Made by a program: the position numbers and the translations under genes. Of a stretch of DNA of 6,459 bases, positions 1 to 5,043 are shown piece after piece; the stretch's first letter is position 1; every line of letters starts with the position of its first letter. The notes under the pieces are model-generated. The model was not told where the DNA came from. It did no database searches and saw nothing but the letters and a program-made list of their open reading frames with translations. The stretch is from Myxococcota bacterium (lineage in GTDB: Bacteria; Myxococcota_A; Polyangia; HGW-17): assembly GCA_018821745.1 (NCBI GenBank), contig JAHJLU010000440.1:1-6459 (forward strand), written 5' to 3'.

Positions 1-1
1 A

Positions 2-244
2 CTGCTTTTCACCATTGAGGCTGCCATCCGCAAACCCATCTCCATAGGCATCCGGGCTACGGTTACCTGGATCGGGCTCGGGCTCATTGTGCTGCTCATG
101 CTGTTTGGCTTTAAAAATGATCTTGTTCGTGTTTTCCGGGATAAAAAAGAGCCCACCAGGCAAAAAAGTGCCCGCCCCGAGACTTCGGTGGATTCAAAGC
201 TCTCCCCCATAAGCACTGGTGACCTCCCCTGCATTAAACCCTGA
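2..244 (+). CDS. rseP: RseP-type site-2 zinc metalloprotease, C-terminal fragment (5' end outside window)
   Basis: The frame is open from the window edge and encodes 80 residues before a TGA at 242-244. The visible part reads EAAIRKPIS, then a hydrophobic helix (about residues 20-37, TVTWIGLGLIVLLMLFGF), then KNDLVRVF. This is the usual end of RseP/M50B proteases, where the last membrane helix is followed by a short N-D-[LIF] segment. RseP cuts membrane-embedded substrates such as anti-sigma factors and leftover signal peptides. The catalytic HExxH and PDZ parts lie upstream, outside the window, so function cannot be confirmed here. After DLVRVF there is a polar tail of about 35 residues, rich in Lys, Arg, Ser and Pro, which the E. 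coli protein lacks. tsaB starts 7 bases after the stop, so the two are probably cotranscribed. The identification rests on a short C-terminal match, but the pattern and context agree. Confidence 0.82.
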   Translation: MLFTIEAAIRKPISIGIRATVTWIGLGLIVLLMLFGFKNDLVRVFRDKKEPTRQKSARPETSVDSKLSPISTGDLPCIKP

Positions 245-251
245 GCACACC

Positions 252-938
252 ATGTATCTCTTCCTGGACACATCCACCCCCCTCACCACCATCGCCCTGG
301 GCCACAGCGGCCGCTTTGTGGCCGGCTATCAGGAGAACGCCCGAAGTCATGGCCCCATGCTCCTGCCCGCCATTGAAGAGCTGCTGGCACAGCACCAGGC
401 GCCCAAAACATCTCTCACTTTCGTGGGTTGCGGGCGCGGACCGGGTTCCTTCACGGGCATCCGCATCGGCATGGCCACAGCCAAGGCTATGGCTTGGGGC
501 CTGAAGATCCCTCTTGTCTCTTTCACGGGGTTCGATGTGCTTTATGGTCAGGCACTGGCGCTGATGGGTGTCGATTCAACACGGCCCGTGGTGACCATCC
601 TCGACGCCCGCCGCGATGAAGTCTATGGTGCGGTGTTCCGGGAGGGGAGACAGGACGGGGGACCATTTCTGTTGCTGCCTGAGCAACTGGGGAGCATGAT
701 TGACGCCAAAGAAAATCCACTGTTTATCGGATCCGGAGTGACAACCTATGGCCCCGCTCTCCTCGAACACTTTGCCCCCGGGCATCTGGCGACCCACAAT
801 GAACTGACCCCCCGGGGATTGTTCCAGGCGGGCGTGCTGACCCTCTCAGACGAGAATTTTACTTCCATGGATTTCATTGAACCCCTCTATATCAGACCCT
901 CCGACGCGGAAAAAAACAGAAAGAAGACCCTCCCCTGA
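252..938 (+). CDS. tsaB: tRNA threonylcarbamoyladenosine (t6A) biosynthesis protein TsaB
   Basis: This 228-residue protein is a typical TsaB, the non-catalytic partner of TsaD. With TsaD and TsaE it transfers the threonylcarbamoyl group to A37 of tRNAs that read ANN codons; it acts in the cytoplasm. The ASKHA fold is seen in the N-terminal strand LFLDTSTP (residues 3-10), the family signature GRGPGSFTGIRIGMATAKA (about 61-79), DARRDEVYGAVF (118-129) and the C-terminal EPLYIRPSDAE (210-220). Length is normal for the family. I chose ATG 252 because it puts the conserved LDTST strand at the extreme N terminus; the in-frame GTG at 219 would add 11 residues with no family support and overlap rseP. 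The ribosome site is weak (GAG at 243-245, overlapping the rseP stop), consistent with translational coupling to rseP. No terminator is evident after the stop. Confidence 0.95.
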   Translation: MYLFLDTSTPLTTIALGHSGRFVAGYQENARSHGPMLLPAIEELLAQHQAPKTSLTFVGCGRGPGSFTGIRIGMATAKAMAWGLKIPLVSFTGFDVLYGQALALMGVDSTRPVVTILDARRDEVYGAVFREGRQDGGPFLLLPEQLGSMIDAKENPLFIGSGVTTYGPALLEHFAPGHLATHNELTPRGLFQAGVLTLSDENFTSMDFIEPLYIRPSDAEKNRKKTLP

Positions 939-957
939 AAAAAGCGTCACATGCATC

Positions 958-987
958 TTGATTCCTCACTACAATATGGGATATAGT
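958..987 (+). promoter_or_regulatory. Candidate sigma70-type promoter for the small RHH gene
   Basis: A -35 like TTGATT (958-963) and a -10 like TATAGT (982-987) are separated by 18 bases. Transcription would start near 993-995. That leaves a leader of about 30 bases containing the GGAGA site of the RHH gene, and it would exclude the upstream ATG at 995 as a normal start. Small palindromes lie at the predicted start point: TACGTA (990-995) and GTAT-GA-ATAC (993-1002). Such positions would suit an autorepressor operator, but this is inference from hand matching only. Confidence 0.5.
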
Positions 988-1012
988 CCTACGTATGAAT
1001 ACATCCAACAAT

Positions 1013-1017
1013 GGAGA
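1013..1017 (+). promoter_or_regulatory. Shine-Dalgarno site that fixes the RHH gene start
   Basis: GGAGA lies 7 bases before ATG 1025. No comparable site precedes the in-frame ATG at 995, so 1025 is the better start. Confidence 0.75.
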
Positions 1018-1024
1018 CGATCCC

Positions 1025-1213
1025 ATGACAGACACGAAAAAGAAAGAATTTGACAAGCGCAAACAGTCACTCTACTTCCCGGTTGAGATGCTCGAAGAGA
1101 TTAAAGAAGAAGCCAACCGCCAGGACCGCTCCCTCTCATGGATCGTCCAGACCGCGTGGAAAATTGCCCGCACCGACATAAAAAAATTCCCCTCCATCAA
1201 CATGGACGACTGA
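1025..1213 (+). CDS. Small ribbon-helix-helix (MetJ/Arc/CopG-like) protein, probably TIGR04563-type
   Basis: The gene encodes 62 residues. After a charged N terminus (MTDTKKKEFDKRK) comes a short strand, QSLYFP (about 14-19), then helix EMLEEIKEEANRQ (21-33), a turn at DRS, and helix LSWIVQTAWKIAR (37-49). This strand-helix-helix order is that of RHH DNA-binding proteins, which act as dimers with the strand in the major groove. The core wording (KQSLYFP, EMLEEIK, DRSLSWIVQ.AWK.AR) matches my memory of the small TIGR04563 family, known mainly from deltaproteobacteria and of unknown function. It has its own promoter candidate at 958-987 and a good GGAGA site. gpsA follows after 47 bases with no terminator, so the two may form a short operon. 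No toxin gene lies next to it, so an antitoxin role is not supported. A DNA-binding regulator is the reasonable inference; its target is unknown. Confidence 0.85.
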   Translation: MTDTKKKEFDKRKQSLYFPVEMLEEIKEEANRQDRSLSWIVQTAWKIARTDIKKFPSINMDD

Positions 1214-1260
1214 TTTTCCATTTGTCCGACCTGGGGTGCAGAAGGGGCTAGGATACACAC

Positions 1261-2268
1261 ATGATCACAGCGGCAGTTATCGGGGCAGGTGCCTGGGGTA
1301 CCTCTATCGCCAATTTACTCGGTGTCAAAGGGCACCGGGTCCGTATCTGGGCCCGGGAACCCCAGGTTGTGGAGACGATCAACACTACAGCCGAAAACTC
1401 TTTGTTTTTTCCAGGATTTCCCCTCTCGCCAAATGTTTCGGCCACAACACAACTGGCAGAGGCGCTGGGTGGCGCAGACCTGGTGGTCAACGTGGTCCCG
1501 ACCCAGTTCATCCGATCCACCTGGAAGGACCTCGAGAAGGGCAGCCTCCCCCGGGGGGCCATCTATGTCAACGCATCCAAGGGCATCGAGCAGGGGAGTC
1601 TTTCCCTCATCTCCAGAATTTTTGAGGAGATTTTTCCACACGTGTTTCATGAAAAGCTGGTGACCCTCTCGGGACCATCCTTCGCCGAAGAGGTGGCACT
1701 GGGTCACCCCACAAGCGTCACCGCGGCATCCCACGACAGCGACCTCGCGCTCACGGTTGCGGAATGGTTCCATCTCCCCTACTTCCGCGTCTACACGTCC
1801 GATGATCCCGTGGGCGTCCAGCTCGGGGGTGCCTTAAAGAACGTCATGGCCATCGCTGCAGGTGCTGTCGACGGACTGGGTCTGGGACTGAACACCCGCG
1901 CCGCCCTCATCACCCGGGGACTATCGGAGATCGCACGACTGGGTCTCGCCCTGGGTGCCCGGCAGGAGACCTTCATCGGTCTCTCGGGTATGGGAGATCT
2001 CATCCTCACCTGCACCGGATCCTTGTCACGAAATCGCACTGTCGGCTTCAAACTCGGCAGCGGCGTTCCCATCGACCAGATCCTCAGGGGATCCAACACC
2101 GTCGCGGAGGGGGTAGCCACTGCCAAATCCGCCATGATGCTCGCACGCAAACATGAGGTCGACATGCCCATCACCCGGGCGGTATACGGTGGCATATATG
2201 AGGGAAAATCCGCCTCTGAAGCGCTCACGTCCATTCTTGCCAGGGACCTCAAACACGACGGGATCTGA
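1261..2268 (+). CDS. gpsA: Glycerol-3-phosphate dehydrogenase [NAD(P)+]
   Basis: This 335-residue cytoplasmic enzyme reduces dihydroxyacetone phosphate to sn-glycerol 3-phosphate, the backbone of phospholipids. The N-terminal Rossmann fold shows GAGAWG (residues 8-13). VNASKGIE (103-110, Lys107) and LSGPSFAEE (136-144) follow as in the family. The all-helical C-terminal domain holds the catalytic lysine in GGALKNV (Lys193), NTRAALITRG (211-220), GLSGMGDLILTC (240-251), RNRTVG (257-262, the Arg that contacts cofactor or substrate) and VAEGV (281-285). All key residues are present and the length is normal. The ATG is preceded by AGGA at 1250-1253 with a 7-base spacer, and the Rossmann strand begins right after it, so the start is firm. 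It lies 47 bases after the RHH gene and is probably cotranscribed with it; I see no convincing promoter in the gap. Confidence 0.97.
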   Translation: MITAAVIGAGAWGTSIANLLGVKGHRVRIWAREPQVVETINTTAENSLFFPGFPLSPNVSATTQLAEALGGADLVVNVVPTQFIRSTWKDLEKGSLPRGAIYVNASKGIEQGSLSLISRIFEEIFPHVFHEKLVTLSGPSFAEEVALGHPTSVTAASHDSDLALTVAEWFHLPYFRVYTSDDPVGVQLGGALKNVMAIAAGAVDGLGLGLNTRAALITRGLSEIARLGLALGARQETFIGLSGMGDLILTCTGSLSRNRTVGFKLGSGVPIDQILRGSNTVAEGVATAKSAMMLARKHEVDMPITRAVYGGIYEGKSASEALTSILARDLKHDGI

Positions 2269-2318
2269 TTCCCTCCGGGTTCTCCTGTCAGGAAATATTG
2301 CGTTACCTCACTTGATCC

Positions 2319-2347
2319 TTGACCTGACCCCTTGAAGTGATTATGAA
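2319..2347 (+). promoter_or_regulatory. Candidate sigma70-type promoter of the nifU-nifS operon
   Basis: TTGACC (2319-2324, five of six matches to the -35 consensus) and TATGAA (2342-2347, four of six to the -10) are separated by 17 bases. The start of transcription would be about 2353-2356. The motif CTTGA occurs three times here, at 2311-2315, 2318-2322 and 2331-2335. An inverted pair TCACTT (2308-2313) and AAGTGA (2335-2340) flanks the -35. These could be regulator sites, for instance for an Rrf2/IscR-type Fe-S sensor, but the sequence does not match a known IscR box well enough to say so. Confidence 0.55.
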
Positions 2348-2348
2348 A

Positions 2349-2458
2349 GGAAGAGGAACGAAAATTGGAAATAGGATTCCCTTTTCCGTCCTCTCCAACC
2401 CCGACGCATGCACCAGCACGCCGTCGGCCCAAGGTGTCCTGTTGTAAGGACATTCCTT
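2349..2458 (+). promoter_or_regulatory. Structured 5' leader of nifUS with three consecutive stem-loops; possible cis-acting RNA element
   Basis: Hand folding gives three hairpins back to back. Stem-loop 1: AGAGGA (2352-2357) pairs with TCCTCT (2389-2394), then CG with CG, AAAA (2361-2364) with TTTT (2382-2385) and GGAA (2367-2370) with TTCC (2377-2380), giving a 6-base loop and 16 pairs with small bulges. Two more pairs are possible at the base. Stem-loop 2: CCGACG (2401-2406) pairs with CGTCGG (2422-2427), and TGC with GCA caps it around the loop ACCA. Stem-loop 3: AAGG (2431-2434) pairs with CCTT (2455-2458), then TGTCCT (2435-2440) with AGGACA (2447-2452) around the loop GTTGTA, with a two-T bulge. 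It ends 6 bases before the Shine-Dalgarno. No riboswitch class I can name fits. A processing site, attenuator or protein-binding leader is possible. The pairings are real; the function is inferred. Confidence 0.5.
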
Positions 2459-2464
2459 TATTTC

Positions 2465-2469
2465 GGAGG
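2465..2469 (+). promoter_or_regulatory. Shine-Dalgarno site supporting the GTG start of nifU
   Basis: GGAGG stands 5 bases before GTG 2475. The site is near ideal, and the protein that follows (MAWKYSKKV) begins exactly where NifU/IscU proteins begin, so a GTG start is well supported. Confidence 0.85.
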
Positions 2470-2474
2470 TTCCG

Positions 2475-3347
2475 GTGGCCTGGAAATATTCAAAAAAAGT
2501 GCGCGATCATTACCTTCATCCACGAAACGTGGGTGAGGTCAACAACGCCGACGCGATCGGAGAAATCGGATCCATGGTCTGTGGTGATGCGCTGAAGCTC
2601 ACACTCTCCGTGGACAAAACCACCGACAGAATCCTTGACGCCAAATTTCAGACCTACGGCTGCGGCAGCGCCATCGCATCGTCGTCAGCTCTCACGGAGA
2701 TCATCATCGGCATGACCATCGACGAGGCCCTCAACGTCTCCAACCAGGATCTGGCCGAGTATCTCGACGGCCTGCCCGAAGAAAAGATGCACTGCAGCGT
2801 CATGGGCAAAGAGGCGCTGGAGGCTGCCGTGGCAAATTACCGCGGTGAGGATCACTCCCACGAGGAAGAGGACGAGGGGAAAATTGTCTGCCATTGCTTT
2901 GCCGTCACGGATCGGCAGATCGAGAAGGCCATCACCGAGAACAGCCTCACCACCGTGGGACAAATCACCAACTACACAAAGGCGGGGGGTGCCTGCGGCA
3001 GCTGCCTTGGAAAAATCGACACCATCCTTCAATCGGTTCTCTCCCGGTCCCGGCCCATGCCCGAACCCCGGCAGAACGACTTCGAGCCAATCGTCAAGCC
3101 CGAAGGAAAAATGTCCATGTTCAAGAAAATCCGCCTCATTGAGGAGGTTCTCGAGAAAGAGATCAGGCCTGCCCTGGGCTATGACCACGGCGGACTGGAG
3201 CTCCTGGACATTGAAGGCAACACCGTCTACATTCGGTTGACGGGAAAATGCCACGCTTGCACCAACAACGACTCAACCCTCGCCTTTATCTCATCACAGC
3301 TCGAGAACATCCTCGGAGAGCCCATTGATCTCCAGAATCTGGAGTAG
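2475..3347 (+). CDS. nifU: NifU: three-domain Fe-S cluster assembly scaffold
   Basis: NifU receives sulfur from NifS, assembles [2Fe-2S] and [4Fe-4S] clusters and hands them to apo-proteins in the cytoplasm. The 290-residue protein has all three NifU domains. The IscU-like N domain (about 1-125) carries Cys36 with Asp38 (VCGDAL), Cys63 (YGCGSA) and Cys107 (MHCSVM). The central BFD-like [2Fe-2S] domain (about 136-185) carries Cys139, Cys141, Cys174 and Cys177 (CHC and CGSC). The C-terminal Nfu domain (about 214-285) carries Cys259 and Cys262 (CHAC). A linker rich in His, Glu and Asp (about 124-135) joins the first two. All ligand cysteines are present. It is slightly shorter than the Azotobacter protein because of the linkers. 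The start is GTG with a strong GGAGG. nifS follows after 2 bases, so translation is probably coupled. With no nitrogenase genes in view, a housekeeping role is more likely than nitrogen fixation, though that is inference. Confidence 0.97.
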   Translation: MAWKYSKKVRDHYLHPRNVGEVNNADAIGEIGSMVCGDALKLTLSVDKTTDRILDAKFQTYGCGSAIASSSALTEIIIGMTIDEALNVSNQDLAEYLDGLPEEKMHCSVMGKEALEAAVANYRGEDHSHEEEDEGKIVCHCFAVTDRQIEKAITENSLTTVGQITNYTKAGGACGSCLGKIDTILQSVLSRSRPMPEPRQNDFEPIVKPEGKMSMFKKIRLIEEVLEKEIRPALGYDHGGLELLDIEGNTVYIRLTGKCHACTNNDSTLAFISSQLENILGEPIDLQNLE

Positions 3348-3349
3348 CC

Positions 3350-4528
3350 ATGACCCAGCCGGTTATTTATCTTGATAACAACGCAACCACGAGGGTAGCA
3401 CCTGAAGTGTTCGAGTCCATGGTCCCCTTTTTGACCGATCTTTATGGAAACCCCTCCTCCATGCACGATTTCGGCGGGAACCTTCAGGAGTACGTTGAAG
3501 AGGCGCGGGCACAGGTCGCCGCCCTCATCGGAGCCGAAGATCCATCGGAGATCATCTTCACCTCCTGTGGTACAGAAGCCGACAACACAGCCATCGCCAG
3601 CGCCCTTCGGGCAAATCCCGGCAAAAAACATATCATCACGTCCAAGGTGGAGCACCCCGCTGTCCTGAACTATTTCGAATATCTGGAGAACAGCGGTTAC
3701 GAAGTTACGTGGCTCCCAGTGGACGGCGACGGACTCCTTGACGCGGATAGGGTGGAGGCAGCCATCCGCGATGACACCGCACTGTGCTCCCTCATGTGGG
3801 CCAACAACGAGACAGGCGTCATCTTCCCCATTGACCAGATCGGCGAACGCCTGAAAAAGCACGGTGTCATGTTTCACACCGATGCGGTCCAGGCCGTGGG
3901 TAAAATCCCCATTGACCTCTCTAGGACTCCTGTGGATATGCTCTCCCTGTCGGGCCACAAGTTCCATGCACCCAAGGGCATCGGAGCGCTCTATGTGCGC
4001 CGTGGAACCATGTTCTATCCCTACCTCATCGGTGGACATCAGGAACGTGGGCGCCGCTCCGGCACTACGCCGGTGCCCCTCATCGCAGCCATAGGTACGG
4101 CGGCAAAGCTGGCCATCGCGTCCATGGAGAGCGAGGCTACCTCTGTGAGCGCGCTCCGCGATCGACTGGAGGAGGGGATCAGGGCCACCGTCCCCGGGAT
4201 CGTCTTCGTGGGTGATCGGAAAAACCGCCTGCCCAACACGGCCAACATCTCCTTCGAGTATGTGGAGGGTGAGGCTATTTTGCTCATGCTGAGCGAAGAA
4301 AACATCGCCGCCTCTTCGGGCTCGGCCTGCTCTTCAGACTCCCTGGAACCCAGCCATGTGCTCAGGGCAATGGGGCTACCCTTCGAGCTCTGCCACGCCT
4401 CAATCCGGTTCTCACTCTCCCGTTACACCACCGTCTCGGACATCGACATCGCCATCGAGAAGCTCCCGGGGGTCATCGCCAACCTGAGAAATATCTCCCC
4501 TTTCACTCCTCCCGAAATGCGCGGATAA
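3350..4528 (+). CDS. nifS: Cysteine desulfurase, NifS/IscS type
   Basis: This PLP enzyme of 392 residues converts cysteine to alanine and carries the sulfur as a persulfide to NifU. It is a class V aminotransferase fold with YLDNNATT (7-14), GTEADN (74-79), the ring-stacking His102 (VEHPAV), ANNETG (151-156), HTDAVQ (176-181) with Asp178 contacting the PLP nitrogen, and SGHKFHAPKG (201-210) with the PLP lysine Lys204. The catalytic loop SSGSACSS (322-329) holds the active Cys327, and Arg353 (SIRFS) is the substrate carboxylate contact. The catalytic loop is of the group I (NifS/IscS) kind, not SufS. The ATG is preceded by GGAG at 3341-3344, which lies inside the last codons of nifU. The stop codon is only 4 bases from the convergent TatB-like gene. 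It is called nifS rather than iscS because of its pairing with a three-domain NifU. Confidence 0.96.
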   Translation: MTQPVIYLDNNATTRVAPEVFESMVPFLTDLYGNPSSMHDFGGNLQEYVEEARAQVAALIGAEDPSEIIFTSCGTEADNTAIASALRANPGKKHIITSKVEHPAVLNYFEYLENSGYEVTWLPVDGDGLLDADRVEAAIRDDTALCSLMWANNETGVIFPIDQIGERLKKHGVMFHTDAVQAVGKIPIDLSRTPVDMLSLSGHKFHAPKGIGALYVRRGTMFYPYLIGGHQERGRRSGTTPVPLIAAIGTAAKLAIASMESEATSVSALRDRLEEGIRATVPGIVFVGDRKNRLPNTANISFEYVEGEAILLMLSEENIAASSGSACSSDSLEPSHVLRAMGLPFELCHASIRFSLSRYTTVSDIDIAIEKLPGVIANLRNISPFTPPEMRG

Positions 4529-4532
4529 GCAC

Positions 4533-5039
4533 TCAGTGGACCTTTCTAAAGGTCCTGTCCAGCGTTTTCGTGCTTTTTTCTTCCATAATTTCCAGGGGAA
4601 CACCCGACTTACTGATATCGCCGTCACCCCCGCCGGACATCCCATCGTGCTCCACACCATCTCCTTCCCCGGATTGGGCATCCTCCAGTGGAGAGGGCTC
4701 TTTGGATGCCCCCTCCCCGGGTGCTTCGACCATATTATCAGGGGAACTTTCGACCCCGGGCCGCTGTGGAGAATTCATGAGCGGAGCACCCATCTCCCGC
4801 ACCACTTTTCGGATATTCACTGCGTTGGCCAGCTCGGAGACGGTCTGATGCATTTCGTTGAAGACCTGGGCAGTGTCTTCATTATTTTCCACCTCCTGGC
4901 GCACGGAGAAAATGGCCTCCCGGATCTGCCCGATGAAGGATCCTATCTTGCGTGCAACCCTGGGAAGATTCTCCGGTCCGATAAAGATCATGGCGATGAG
5001 GAGGATGAGGACAAATTCGCCCAGGGAAACGTCAAACAT
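4533..5039 (-). CDS. tatB: Sec-independent (twin-arginine) translocase TatA/TatB-family protein, TatB-like
   Basis: The 168-residue protein starts MFDVSLGEF, with a single membrane helix (about 6-20) ending in the Gly21-Pro22 hinge, then ENLPRVARKIGSFIGQIREA, an amphipathic helix (about 24-50). This is the TatA/TatB architecture. MFD, Glu8 and the longer second helical part (about 52-84) favour TatB, which receives folded Tat substrates together with TatC in the inner membrane. From about residue 88 the tail is low in hydrophobics, rich in Pro, Gly, Glu, Asp and Ser, probably disordered, and ends in a basic segment. I chose the ATG at 5039 because it gives the family-typical N terminus; an in-frame ATG 20 codons upstream would run into the preceding gene and add a non-family peptide. 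It begins 4 bases after the TolC-family stop, with GGAGA rather far upstream (13 bases), so coupling is likely. No tatA or tatC is in view. TatA-type function cannot be excluded. Confidence 0.88.
   Translation of the reverse strand: MFDVSLGEFVLILLIAMIFIGPENLPRVARKIGSFIGQIREAIFSVRQEVENNEDTAQVFNEMHQTVSELANAVNIRKVVREMGAPLMNSPQRPGVESSPDNMVEAPGEGASKEPSPLEDAQSGEGDGVEHDGMSGGGDGDISKSGVPLEIMEEKSTKTLDRTFRKVH
4538..4579 (+). terminator. Possible nifUS terminator region: perfect palindrome plus downstream T tract
   Basis: GGACCTTTCTAAAGGTCC (4538-4555) is a perfect palindrome, giving a 7-base-pair stem with loop TCTA in RNA. It begins 10 bases after the nifS stop. A second small stem, AGCG/TGCT (4561-4564 with 4571-4574), is followed by T residues through 4579. 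On the plus strand this resembles an intrinsic terminator, though the strong stem is not directly next to the T tract. The element lies inside the 3' coding end of the convergent TatB-like gene. On the minus strand no T tract follows, so it is less likely to end that transcript. Confidence 0.4.
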
Positions 5040-5043
5040 GGTG

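Noticed and set aside
219..251. Longer tsaB form starting at GTG 219
   Set aside because: It adds 11 residues before the conserved LFLDTST strand, overlaps rseP and has no better ribosome site than ATG 252.
995..1024. Longer RHH protein starting at ATG 995
   Set aside because: It has no Shine-Dalgarno, lies at the predicted transcription start, and GGAGA at 1013-1017 is ideally placed for ATG 1025.
1315..1773. 152-residue minus-strand open frame inside gpsA
   Set aside because: Shadow frame without motifs or a ribosome site.
2283..2293. TCCTGTCAGGA palindrome after gpsA as a terminator
   Set aside because: The loop would be too small for a stable RNA hairpin and no T tract follows; it may be a chance palindrome.
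2308..2347. Direct assignment of an IscR binding box upstream of nifU
   Set aside because: The motifs do not align convincingly with known type 1 or type 2 IscR sites.
1791..2453. 220-residue open frame antisense to gpsA
   Set aside because: No recognisable domain; its composition is that of a complementary-strand shadow of a GC-rich gene, and gpsA is unambiguous.
3227..4039. 270-residue open frame antisense to nifU/nifS
   Set aside because: It overlaps two well-supported genes, has no family features, and is explained by codon bias of the sense strand.
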